From assembly GCA_002387605.1 (NCBI GenBank), contig DGJU01000046.1:24892-86799 (forward strand): a stretch of DNA of 61,908 bases. Direction: 5' to 3'. This DNA comes from Alphaproteobacteria bacterium UBA4588 (GTDB lineage: Bacteria > Pseudomonadota > Alphaproteobacteria > Puniceispirillales > Puniceispirillaceae). This document shows positions 43,815 to 51,577 of this stretch, in pieces; within the stretch, counting starts at the first letter, position 1, and every line of letters begins with the position of its first letter. Both the position numbers and the translations under genes were made by a program. The notes under the pieces were generated by a model, which had not been told where the DNA came from, did no database searches, and was given only the letters and a program-made list of their open reading frames with translations.

Positions 43815-45305
43815 TTATGACCTAACAGGCTGTAAACGCGCAACGAAAAATCCATCACAACCGGTGCCGATCGTAACAGACTGAGAGCTGATATGATCAA
43901 GGCAAGATGGCAGGATACGCGCCCAGCCCTTTGGATGGCATGCCGCAGCAAAAATCCCAAGTTCATTTTCTGTGAAGGGCAGAAGCCGCGCTTGGCCTGT
44001 TGCAAGAATAGTCTCTATAACCTCCTCGCCTTCTTCGGGCTGAAGCGAGCAGGTAACATAAAGCAGCGCGCCATCATCCACCACCCAGTTAAGGGAGCGT
44101 TCAAGCAGGGCGATTTGTGTTTGCTGAAGCCGCACTAAATCGGGTGCTTTTTTATGAAGAAAGATATCGGGATGACGCCGGAAGGTTCCGGTTGCAGAAC
44201 AGGGCGCATCAAGAATGATGAAATCAGATTGATGCGGTGGTGTGTAATCTAGAATATCAGCCTCGACAACCTCAGCAGAGAGTGAAAGACGACTGAGGTT
44301 ATCATTCAGAAGAGCCAGCCGGTCTGGGTCTTTTTCAACGGCACAGACACGCGCGCCTGCAGCTGCAAGCTGGGCTGTTTTACCGCCCGGAGCTGCACAT
44401 AAATCAAGCACGGTTTTATTGTTCAAGCTACCACCTTGCGAGGCGATGAGCATCTCGGCGGGCAGGGCAGCTGCCGCATCTTGTATCCACCACGCGCCTT
44501 CATCATATCCCGGGATTGCGCGAATATCACCAAGCGGGGGGCAGCGCACAATTTGTGAGGTAAGAACCTGTCCGCCGAGCGTTTCGGCCCAGAATGCGGC
44601 ATCCTTCTTTACCGCAATATCAAGCGGCGGCACGGCCATTGCCTGTTCGGCAAGCTTGTTAAGTTCATTTGCCCCCCACGCATCGCGCCAGCGAGAGGCA
44701 AGGCCGCGGGGAAGATTTTCGATAATATTTGTGGCGGCAAGACGCTCATTTAATTCGCGTTGCAAACGCCTGAGAACAGCGTTCACCATGCCTGATCTTC
44801 GCGGTGCGAGCACATGTTTTGCAAGCTCAACAGTGGTATCAATAGAGGCATGCGCTTCGGTGCCGATAAAAACCAGTTGAGCGATGCCAATCATTAGAAT
44901 AATCCGCGTTGGCGTATCTGTTTCTGGGGTTACCAGAGGGGCAAGAAGAGAGGCTATCTGGCCATTTCTGCGCAGGCATGTTGCAATGAGCAGGCGGGCA
45001 AAACTACGATCGCGTTGCTCAAGCTCGGTAAGGGGATGATGTGCGGCAACAGCGTCAGCCAGAATTTTGTGATGGGTAATGATATCGGTTAGAATATGGA
45101 ACGCAGCTGACCGGCTGGAGAGCACATTCTTCATCTTTGGCCCGGACGGGGTGCGCGGCCCAGACGGGGTGCGCGGCTCAGACGGGGTGCGATGCGGCGC
45201 TGGCCTGCCACCTGAATGAAGGCCGCTCCGCTTCTTATGTTTTAGCGGTGGGCGCTTCTTCAAGCTTAATTTAGGGCGTTCTGGTGAGGAGGGTGTATCG
45301 TTCAT
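43815..45305 (-). CDS. rsmB: 16S rRNA (cytosine-967-C5)-methyltransferase RsmB
   Basis: Fusion of an N-terminal NusB-like RNA-binding domain (about residues 60-200) and a SAM methyltransferase. Catalytic cysteines are in DAPCSATGTFRRHPD and YVTCSLQPEEGEE, and the SAM loop is LCAAPGGKTAQL. The first ~55 residues are an extra basic, proline-rich tail built partly from a repeated RTPSGP unit encoded by an 18-bp DNA repeat. At 496 aa it is longer than usual because of this tail. It is followed by the heparinase-like gene. Confidence 0.93.
   Translation of the reverse strand: MNDTPSSPERPKLSLKKRPPLKHKKRSGLHSGGRPAPHRTPSEPRTPSGPRTPSGPKMKNVLSSRSAAFHILTDIITHHKILADAVAAHHPLTELEQRDRSFARLLIATCLRRNGQIASLLAPLVTPETDTPTRIILMIGIAQLVFIGTEAHASIDTTVELAKHVLAPRRSGMVNAVLRRLQRELNERLAATNIIENLPRGLASRWRDAWGANELNKLAEQAMAVPPLDIAVKKDAAFWAETLGGQVLTSQIVRCPPLGDIRAIPGYDEGAWWIQDAAAALPAEMLIASQGGSLNNKTVLDLCAAPGGKTAQLAAAGARVCAVEKDPDRLALLNDNLSRLSLSAEVVEADILDYTPPHQSDFIILDAPCSATGTFRRHPDIFLHKKAPDLVRLQQTQIALLERSLNWVVDDGALLYVTCSLQPEEGEEVIETILATGQARLLPFTENELGIFAAACHPKGWARILPSCLDHISSQSVTIGTGCDGFFVARLQPVRS
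45141..45194. repeat. Three 18-bp tandem units inside the 5' end of rsmB
   Basis: Units at 45141-45158, 45159-45176 and 45177-45194 are near-identical and in frame, encoding repeats of the type RTPSGP/RTPSEP. Changes in copy number would alter the tail length without breaking the frame. Confidence 0.85.
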
Positions 45306-45493
45306 AGGCGCGAATAAACCAGACGCGCTGGCTCTTGTCTATCACCTTAGCATGATTTGTTAACGATTAAGATCAGCATTGCGCCAGATTAGCTTGTCTT
45401 AGCCGCTGGACTGCCTATATGAAAAGATGTGTTATATATATAGTGAAGGCGGCGCGTTTCGTGCCCGTCCGATCAGATTGCAGGAGACATGAC

Positions 45494-45664
45494 ATGACAT
45501 CACAGAACGACAAAAAGTCATCTAAGACGCTGCCATCTCCGCCTGCGTCAGCTGAAAATGACACATCACAAAATACTATGCCGCCCGAAAGAAATGGTCC
45601 CAAGGGGCCAGAGCCAACCCGTTACGGTGATTGGGAAAATGGCGGCAGATGCACCGATTTTTAA
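45494..45664 (+). CDS. DUF1674/SDHAF4-like succinate dehydrogenase assembly factor
   Basis: A 56-aa protein ending with GPEPTRYGDWENGGRCTDF, the signature of DUF1674. The mitochondrial relative SDHAF4/Sdh8 binds flavinated SdhA and helps succinate dehydrogenase assembly. The N-terminal part is low-complexity and polar. The frame is open from 45419, but ATG 45494 with AGGAG seven bases upstream is the start. It is divergent from rsmB. The role in bacteria is inferred from the eukaryotic homologue. Confidence 0.85.
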   Translation: MTSQNDKKSSKTLPSPPASAENDTSQNTMPPERNGPKGPEPTRYGDWENGGRCTDF

Positions 45665-45725
45665 TACGGCATCTAGCCGGGGCCCCCGCAAGGTCTGATT
45701 TAAACATTTTAAAAGAGTGCCGTTT

Positions 45726-46061
45726 ATGACCCCCCGCCTCACAACAGAATTGCTTGTAAAAGCAAGTATCCGTGCTGCTGAACAGCGCGGTATATTTGCC
45801 AGCATCCTGCGCCATGGCGATGATAAGGCAGGCGCGCTTTTTGTGGAGCTGGATGTTGCGCCAGGGCAGGCAGCGCTTCTGGTGCGGCGGAGCAGTTTTG
45901 AGGGCGGTTTTGAGTGGGACAGGCTTACCGGCGAGGGATTTGTGTCTCCACAGGATGTCACAGAGCGTTTGGCGCGTGAAATTGATCGTGACCCTGATTG
46001 CTGGGTCATTTCTGTTCAGGATAATCAGGGGCGTAATATTTTTACCCTTGATGAGCTATAA
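45726..46061 (+). CDS. DUF1491 family protein
   Basis: Small (111 aa) conserved alphaproteobacterial protein of unknown function. The pattern PRLTTELLVKASIRAAEQ, HGDDKAGALFVEL and a C-terminal CWVISVQD fits DUF1491. There is no signal or membrane helix. ATG 45726 is taken over GTG 45717 because AGAG lies at better spacing. It stands 61 bases after the SDHAF4-like gene. Confidence 0.75.
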   Translation: MTPRLTTELLVKASIRAAEQRGIFASILRHGDDKAGALFVELDVAPGQAALLVRRSSFEGGFEWDRLTGEGFVSPQDVTERLAREIDRDPDCWVISVQDNQGRNIFTLDEL

Positions 46062-46207
46062 AAGAATTCACTGGGTTTTGAAATAATGGCCGGGTTTGAA
46101 ATGATGGAGGGGCTTTCATTTGCCACCTCCGGCGATTTCGCCTATATAAATGGCAGAATTTTTAAGGCCTCTTCTTGCCTCTCATATGTAAACTGAATGG
46201 ATAGGAA

Positions 46208-47545
46208 ATGTCAGACGCCATTATCATTCATACGCTCTCGCACCTAAATACAGCGCAGATTCGCACATTACAGGCCCGCACCGAGGATGACCTAACCCAG
46301 TTTACTGATAAGGTTGTGCCTATCATTGAGGATGTAAAACTGCGCGGTGATGATGCGTTGCGTGACTATGCAACAAAGTTCGATGGGGCAGATATGGATG
46401 GCAAGGCTATCCTTGCAACCTCGCAGGAAATCAAACAAGCCTATGACAAGCTAGACGGCAAGCTGATAGAGGCGCTTGAATATGCTGCTGATAATATTCG
46501 CAGGTTTCATGAACGCCAGAAGCCAGAAGCCGAATGGCAGATGGAAATTCGCCCGGGCATTTTTGTCGGAGAGCGTTCCTACCCGATAGATAAAGTTGCG
46601 CTCTATTCACCGCGCGGTAAGGGCTCGTTCCCGTCAGTAACATTAATGACCGCAATACCAGCGATTGTTGCTGGTGTGCCAGAACCGATTATCCTGACGC
46701 CGCCCGGACATGATGGTATGATTGACCCTGCAACATTAGTAGCTGCTGACTTAGCAGGTGTATCGCGCATTGCCAAAGCAGGCGGCGCGCAAGCAGTTGC
46801 AGCAGCAGCCTTTGGGACCGCCTCTATTCCAAAATGCCGGAAAATAGAAGGCCCGGGCAGCCCGTGGTTTGTTGCCGCAAAACGCGTGCTTGCTGATAAG
46901 ATAGGGTCGCGCCTTCCTGCTGGACCAAGCGAAGTCATTCTTTTTGCAGATGGCTCGCTAGATGCCCGCCTTGCGGCGCTCGATATTCTGATTGAATCAG
47001 AACATGGCACTGACAGCTCTGCTTTTATTGTGACGACCTCTGCTGAATTAGCCCAGCAAGTGACCGCTATTCTGCCGGAATATATGGCGCTGATGTCTGA
47101 TGAGAGGGCGGCTTACGCCCGCACTGTCCTGACAGGCACGAATGGCGGGATTGTACTGGCAGATACAACTGAAGATGCCTACCGGTTTATTAATGAATAT
47201 GCCCCAGAGCACTGCCAGATTTTATCGGCTGCACCTGATGCCCATGTCGCAGCTCTGACAACAGCATCTGAAATTCTGGTAGGCCCTTATAGTGCAGGCT
47301 CACTTGCCAATTATATGATGGGGCCGAATTGCGTGTTGCCAACATCTGGTGCGGCGCATGCCCATTCACCGCTTGGCGTTCATGATTTTATGCGGACAGC
47401 ATCGCTTGGCAGGGTTGAAGCAGCCGGATTTGATGAAATGGCGCCGCTCACCGAAGTATTTGCTCGTTATGAAGGGTTTGATGCCCATGCAAATGCTGTT
47501 TCTGATATTAGGCGCGCGATCCTAGCTGAGAGCGAGGACGCTTAG
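46208..47545 (+). CDS. HisD-family dehydrogenase with altered zinc site
   Basis: Homologous to histidinol dehydrogenase over its whole length (445 aa): LPAGPSEVILFAD, EHCQIL with E334-H335, VLPTSGAAHAHSPLG and H427 near the C terminus correspond to conserved HisD segments. Compared from memory with E. coli HisD, the zinc ligand Gln259 is replaced by E263 and H262 is kept as H266. The Asp360 region is rewritten (GPYSAGSLANYMMGPN, with three extra residues). PGG in the NAD region reads PRG, and GPGN reads GPGS. It may be a paralogue with another amino-alcohol or alcohol substrate (HpsN-like enzymes are a precedent), or a divergent true HisD. It heads a run with dusA and yciB. Confidence 0.7.
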   Translation: MSDAIIIHTLSHLNTAQIRTLQARTEDDLTQFTDKVVPIIEDVKLRGDDALRDYATKFDGADMDGKAILATSQEIKQAYDKLDGKLIEALEYAADNIRRFHERQKPEAEWQMEIRPGIFVGERSYPIDKVALYSPRGKGSFPSVTLMTAIPAIVAGVPEPIILTPPGHDGMIDPATLVAADLAGVSRIAKAGGAQAVAAAAFGTASIPKCRKIEGPGSPWFVAAKRVLADKIGSRLPAGPSEVILFADGSLDARLAALDILIESEHGTDSSAFIVTTSAELAQQVTAILPEYMALMSDERAAYARTVLTGTNGGIVLADTTEDAYRFINEYAPEHCQILSAAPDAHVAALTTASEILVGPYSAGSLANYMMGPNCVLPTSGAAHAHSPLGVHDFMRTASLGRVEAAGFDEMAPLTEVFARYEGFDAHANAVSDIRRAILAESEDA

Positions 47546-48607
47546 GTGAGCCCGCTCTTTAAGCCATCTGGTAGCAGCGGGACGAGCCAAAAGCTCTCGC
47601 ATGCTCGCCGTCTTTCGGTGGCGCCGATGATGGATTGGACGACGCGCCATTGCCGCTATTTTCATCGGCTTTTGGCACCAGACGCCTTGCTGTTTACAGA
47701 AATGGTTACCGCTGAGGCTATTCTGCATGCAGGACCAAAGCGTTTCTGCCAGTTTGATGCATCAGAACATCCGCTTGCCTTGCAGCTTGGCGGCGCAGAT
47801 GCAGAACGGCTAGCGGCTGCGGTTGCTGCAGTTGGGCCATTTGGATTTGATGAAATTAATCTAAATGTAGGATGCCCCTCTGATCGGGTTCAATCAGGCC
47901 GGTTTGGCGCGTGTCTTATGGCAGAGCCAGACCTTGTTGCAGGGCTTGTCCGGGCGATGCAGGCTGAAACGGACCTGCCGGTTACTGTTAAATGTCGTAT
48001 TGGTATTGATGATATGGATGCCGAAGAAGGGCTTGATAGATTTATAGATATTGTGGGCGGTGCGGGCGCGACTGTGATTTATCTGCATGCCCGCAAAGCA
48101 TGGCTAAACGGCCTAAGTCCGAAAGAAAATAGGGACATACCGCCACTTGATTATGACCGTGCGGCGCGGCTGGCTCTGCGGTGCCCAGAGCTTGATATTA
48201 TTCTCAATGGCGGGCTAACAGATAGTGACCAGATTGCAGATGCGATACTGCCTCTGAATGAGACCTATGGCAGCGCAGTTTTTGCGGGTGTGATGGTTGG
48301 CAGGTCAGCCTATCAGACACCTGATAGGCTAGCAGACATGGCAGCAGATTATTTTGGCCACCCATCTGCTGATAGATATGATGTTTTGCAGGCAATGACG
48401 CTATATGCTGCAGCGCAGATGCAAGACGGTATTCCCCTGCATGCGATAACACGTCATATGTTGGGGTTATTCCATGGTAAAAAAGGCGCTCGTCTCTGGC
48501 GGCAGCGTCTTGGCGAAGAGGCCCGCAAAGAGGGCATATCTGCCGATTTAATCTTAACAGCGGCATCATCATGCCTCTCACTATTATCCACTGAAAGGGT
48601 TGCTTAA
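47546..48607 (+). CDS. dusA: tRNA-dihydrouridine synthase DusA
   Basis: FMN enzyme reducing U20/U20a in tRNA. The catalytic cysteine is C110 in NVGCPSDRVQSGRFGACLM; APMMDWTTRHCR and YLHARKAWLNGLSPKENR are the DusA-type signatures. The start is GTG 47546, immediately after the stop of the HisD-like gene, with GAGG eight bases upstream, so the two are translationally linked. Length is 353 aa. Confidence 0.92.
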   Translation: MSPLFKPSGSSGTSQKLSHARRLSVAPMMDWTTRHCRYFHRLLAPDALLFTEMVTAEAILHAGPKRFCQFDASEHPLALQLGGADAERLAAAVAAVGPFGFDEINLNVGCPSDRVQSGRFGACLMAEPDLVAGLVRAMQAETDLPVTVKCRIGIDDMDAEEGLDRFIDIVGGAGATVIYLHARKAWLNGLSPKENRDIPPLDYDRAARLALRCPELDIILNGGLTDSDQIADAILPLNETYGSAVFAGVMVGRSAYQTPDRLADMAADYFGHPSADRYDVLQAMTLYAAAQMQDGIPLHAITRHMLGLFHGKKGARLWRQRLGEEARKEGISADLILTAASSCLSLLSTERVA

Positions 48608-49180
48608 ATGAGCGTGCAGGAAACAGAGACGAAACCAAAACACCGAGGTTATCTGGAGTTTGGCCCGCTTTTACTCTTCTTTGCGACAAACTATTTTACC
48701 AAAGACATTATGCTGGCGACCGCTGTTCTGGTTGGCTCAACGCTCGTAGCGCTTGGTCTGTCATGGACATTGGATAGACGGATTCCAAAACTGGCGCTGT
48801 TTGGCTGTATTGCTGTTACGCTGTTTGGTGGTCTGGCGCTGCATTTTGACGATGAGTGGTATATCCAGATTAAGCCAACAGTGATTAGTGGCGGGCTGGC
48901 ACTATTTCTTGCTGGTGGTCAGCTTTTGAATAAGGCACCTCTGAAAGCTCTGCTAGGGCAACAAATGGCACTAGATGATAAGGGCTGGCAAAAGGTAACA
49001 TGGGTGTGGACGGCGATGTTTGCTGTTTCTGCTGGTGCGAATGAAATTGCATGGCGGATACTCTCAACAGATGACTGGGTGACCTTTAAAACCTTTGGTC
49101 TGACAGGTATATCTGTTGTTTTTGCGCTGATGACGATGCCGATTATCGCAAAGCATACAAGCGATGAAAAATACCGTTAG
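48608..49180 (+). CDS. YciB/IspA family inner-membrane septation protein
   Basis: Multi-helix membrane protein (190 aa) of the intracellular septation protein A family, needed for normal envelope or division in some bacteria. Typical segments are EFGPLLLFFATNYF, DDEWYIQIKPTVI and AGANEIAWRILSTDDWVTFK. ATG 48608 directly abuts the dusA stop. A 152-base gap without a gene separates it from the corrinoid operon, which probably has its own promoter there. Confidence 0.88.
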   Translation: MSVQETETKPKHRGYLEFGPLLLFFATNYFTKDIMLATAVLVGSTLVALGLSWTLDRRIPKLALFGCIAVTLFGGLALHFDDEWYIQIKPTVISGGLALFLAGGQLLNKAPLKALLGQQMALDDKGWQKVTWVWTAMFAVSAGANEIAWRILSTDDWVTFKTFGLTGISVVFALMTMPIIAKHTSDEKYR

Positions 49181-49332
49181 AACGCCTCGTTATCGCGTTT
49201 TGTCGCGCTCGTGATAGATTTAGTCGTGCCGCGTAGTCACAGTATCTGGTGAATCATTCAAGTGAAGGTAGTAAGTTTAATACGCGTAACGTTTTTTTGA
49301 AGGTGTGATGCCGCCTGCAGGAGGAATAATCA

Positions 49333-50037
49333 ATGTCAGATGAAGAAGATATTATTCTCGCCGATTTGGATGATGACGAACTTGTGCAACAGATGCATGA
49401 CGACCTTTATGACGGCATGCAAGAAGAGATTGTTGAATCTGTTAATATCCTTCTATCGCGCAAATGGACCCCTTACGACGTTCTGACCAAAGCACTTGTC
49501 GAAGGCATGACGATTGTTGGTGTTGATTTCCGTGATGGTATCCTGTTTGTGCCTGAAGTGTTGATGGCAGCTAATGCAATGAAGTCAGGCATGGTTGTTC
49601 TCCGCCCATTATTAGCTGAAACAGGTGCGCCGCGGGTTGGCAAAATTGTTATTGGGACGGTGAAAGGCGATATTCATGATATCGGCAAAAACCTTGTTTC
49701 TATGATGCTGGAAGGTGCTGGGTTCGAAGTTATCGATCTTGGCATTAATAATCCGGTTGAAAATTACCTCGAAGCGATTGAAGAGCATAAGCCAGATATT
49801 CTGGGCATGTCAGCGCTTCTCACAACAACAATGCCCTATATGAAGGTTGTTGTTGATGCGATGGTCGAAAAAGGCATTCGTGATGATTACATCGTTCTTG
49901 TGGGTGGCGCGCCGTTAAATGAAGCGTTTGGCGCGTCTGTCGGGGCAGATGCTTATTGCCGTGATGCTGCGGTTGCTGTTGAAACAGCCAAGGAGCTGAT
50001 TGCACAGCGCCGTGAGCAGGGCGCTCAGGCGGGCTAA
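49333..50037 (+). CDS. Corrinoid (B12-binding) methyl-carrier protein, MtbC/MtgC-like
   Basis: Carries the methyl group on cobalt between methyltransferases. The 234-aa protein has an acidic N terminus, a helical cap domain (about 15-95) and a Rossmann-like B12 domain. D113-X-H115-X2-G118 in GDIHDIGKN is the base-off/His-on signature, followed by MSALLTTTMP and LVGGAPLN. A strong GCAGGAGG precedes ATG 49333. It opens a five-gene set with a MetF-like reductase, a methyl-THF methyltransferase and a corrinoid activator. No substrate-specific methyltransferase is nearby. Confidence 0.93.
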   Translation: MSDEEDIILADLDDDELVQQMHDDLYDGMQEEIVESVNILLSRKWTPYDVLTKALVEGMTIVGVDFRDGILFVPEVLMAANAMKSGMVVLRPLLAETGAPRVGKIVIGTVKGDIHDIGKNLVSMMLEGAGFEVIDLGINNPVENYLEAIEEHKPDILGMSALLTTTMPYMKVVVDAMVEKGIRDDYIVLVGGAPLNEAFGASVGADAYCRDAAVAVETAKELIAQRREQGAQAG

Positions 50038-50062
50038 AGAATTTTGCTATTATAACAGTGAA

Positions 50063-50155
50063 ACGATAAGGGGCCGGAGTGCATACTTCCGGCCTTTATC
50101 GTAAGAAGAAACAGGCTGGCAAGCAACGGCAGAACAGCCCCTTATCCTTTTTTTT
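50063..50155 (+). promoter_or_regulatory. Candidate attenuator/RNA switch between corrinoid gene and downstream genes
   Basis: Arms 50063-50079 and 50086-50102 form a long hairpin with a single bulge and one wobble. The left-arm segment GATAAGGGG (50065-50073) is also a perfect complement of CCCCTTATC at 50138-50146, which is followed within three bases by a T8 run ending at 50155. The two pairings exclude each other, as expected for a terminator/antiterminator pair or an mRNA-processing site. No known riboswitch motif was recognised. Confidence 0.45.
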
Positions 50156-50168
50156 AATGGAGCAGATG

Positions 50169-50480
50169 ATGGCAAGCATCATAGTACTTTACTGGCGTGA
50201 TATTCCGGCGCAGGTGGTTGCAGAACGTGGCCGTGGGCGTAAAAGAGAACAGGCAAAAATTGAACTTCATAAGCGGTTTGCGCTGGCGATTGACGAAGCG
50301 GCAATGCGCGATGGCGCTGATAGCACAGATGATTATCTAGCAGAATGGCGTCGCGGTGAGGCTCAGGAATGTGGTGAGGATTTACAAGCAGAGGCTGATA
50401 CGCTTGCTGCAGCCATTGAAGCTGATTATCCGCGTGAACGACTTGCCGCGCTTGTTGCAAAAGGCGGCGCTGAAGGGTGA
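50169..50480 (+). CDS. Small 'virulence factor' domain protein in corrinoid operon
   Basis: About 103 aa starting MASIIVLYWRDIPAQVVAERGRGRKR, matching the Pfam domain named 'virulence factor' (PF13769), a label with no biochemical meaning. The basic GRGRKR patch and an otherwise acidic, helical C-terminal half are visible, with one cysteine and no metal-ligand cluster. In alphaproteobacterial genomes it recurs with MetF-like and corrinoid genes, as here, suggesting an accessory subunit of the methyl-transfer system. GGAG six bases before ATG 50169 picks that start from three closely spaced ATGs (50157, 50166, 50169). Confidence 0.7.
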   Translation: MASIIVLYWRDIPAQVVAERGRGRKREQAKIELHKRFALAIDEAAMRDGADSTDDYLAEWRRGEAQECGEDLQAEADTLAAAIEADYPRERLAALVAKGGAEG

Positions 50481-50508
50481 TGTCGCAATCGGACCGATGA
50501 TAGACGAG

Positions 50509-50537
50509 CATAAGCGATCATGTCCTGCCTGCTTATG
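50509..50537 (+). repeat. Intercistronic hairpin before the MetF-like gene
   Basis: CATAAGC at 50509-50515 and GCTTATG at 50531-50537 make a perfect 7-bp stem with a 15-base loop in the 118-base gap upstream of the MetF-like gene. There is no T-run. It could affect mRNA stability or ribosome access. Confidence 0.4.
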
Positions 50538-50598
50538 GACAAAGTGTAGCCGGGTTATACCAAACCTGAAGAGATGATTTGAAAAAGGGTGACGGCAG

Positions 50599-51510
50599 AT
50601 GAGCGTTACGGTTGAAGCGATTGCAAAGGCAGGCGCAAATTGGTCAATAGAGGTAACGCCGACAGGTGCGACTAAAATTGATAGTTTTGCAGCTGTTCTG
50701 GCCGAAAATACCAGTGTCAATGTAACCTTCCTACCTGGTACAGATCCGAATGAGACAATTGCAGTTGCCAAGCGTTTGTCAGATGAGGGGATGAACGCTA
50801 TTCCGCATATTGCGGCGCGCTCTCTTAGTGATAAAGACCAGCTTGATGGATTGCTAAAACGCATGACATCCGAAGCAAATGTATCAGAAGTGCTTGTGAT
50901 TGGCGGCGGTGTTGATAAGCCTGTTGGCGCCTTTGATAATACGATGCAGGTATTGAATACAGGCCTTATTCAAAAACATGGGATTTCGCGCATTGGGGTA
51001 TCTGGTCACCCTGAGGGTAGCCCTGATATTCATGATGATGCGCTTGCACAAGCCATAGCCGATAAAAATGCCTTTGCGGCCTCTGAAGGGCTTAGCCTCT
51101 ATATGGAAACGCAATTCTGTTTTGATGCTGCCGCTGTTCTGGCATGGGAGCGCGCTATTCGCGAGGCAGGAAACGCATTGCCAATCAGAGTTGGCATTCC
51201 AGGGCCGGCAACCATTAAAACGCTATTCCGTTTTGCACAGATTTCGGGCATTGGCCCGTCAATGCGATTTATTGCAAAACAGGCCCGCAATGTTGCCAAG
51301 CTGATGACAGTGCAGTCACCACATCTGCTTCTTGCCGGGCTTGCTGATGGTATGGCTAGTGGAGCATCAGATGCTGATAAATGCCTTATTCAGCATTTTC
51401 ACTATTACCCTTTTGGCGGCTTTGCCAAGACAGCAGCTTACGCTGATGCAATTGCCAAAGGCCAGATTATCCTCACCAAAGACGGAGGCTTTGATGTGCA
51501 GGACAGCTAG
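50599..51510 (+). CDS. MetF-like methylenetetrahydrofolate reductase
   Basis: TIM-barrel flavoprotein related to MetF, expected to reduce 5,10-methylene-THF to 5-methyl-THF, or the reverse when methyl groups are oxidised. At 303 aa it is a divergent branch: the usual FEFFPPK is replaced by E18-V-T-P-T-G-A-T-K. PHIAARS, GGGVDKPVGAF, GVSGHPEGSPD, METQFCFDA and GIPGPATIKTL correspond to canonical MetF elements. AAGGG lies upstream of ATG 50599. Placement between a corrinoid protein and a methyl-THF methyltransferase links it directly to B12 chemistry. Confidence 0.87.
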   Translation: MSVTVEAIAKAGANWSIEVTPTGATKIDSFAAVLAENTSVNVTFLPGTDPNETIAVAKRLSDEGMNAIPHIAARSLSDKDQLDGLLKRMTSEANVSEVLVIGGGVDKPVGAFDNTMQVLNTGLIQKHGISRIGVSGHPEGSPDIHDDALAQAIADKNAFAASEGLSLYMETQFCFDAAAVLAWERAIREAGNALPIRVGIPGPATIKTLFRFAQISGIGPSMRFIAKQARNVAKLMTVQSPHLLLAGLADGMASGASDADKCLIQHFHYYPFGGFAKTAAYADAIAKGQIILTKDGGFDVQDS

Positions 51511-51577
51511 GTCTTGTATTCATCATGCTTTATCCCCCATTTAATTTTAATAAGCGTTTTTTAGGAGTATTCATCAG

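Noticed and set aside
45141..45194. Possible CRISPR-like repeat
   Set aside because: Only three 18-bp units with no spacers, lying in frame within the rsmB coding region.
49181..49332. Cobalamin, SAM, SAH or THF riboswitch upstream of the corrinoid gene
   Set aside because: The interval is only 152 bases and I could not find the conserved core of any of these; only a short imperfect stem (TATCGCG/CGTGATA) and a TACGCGTA palindrome are present.
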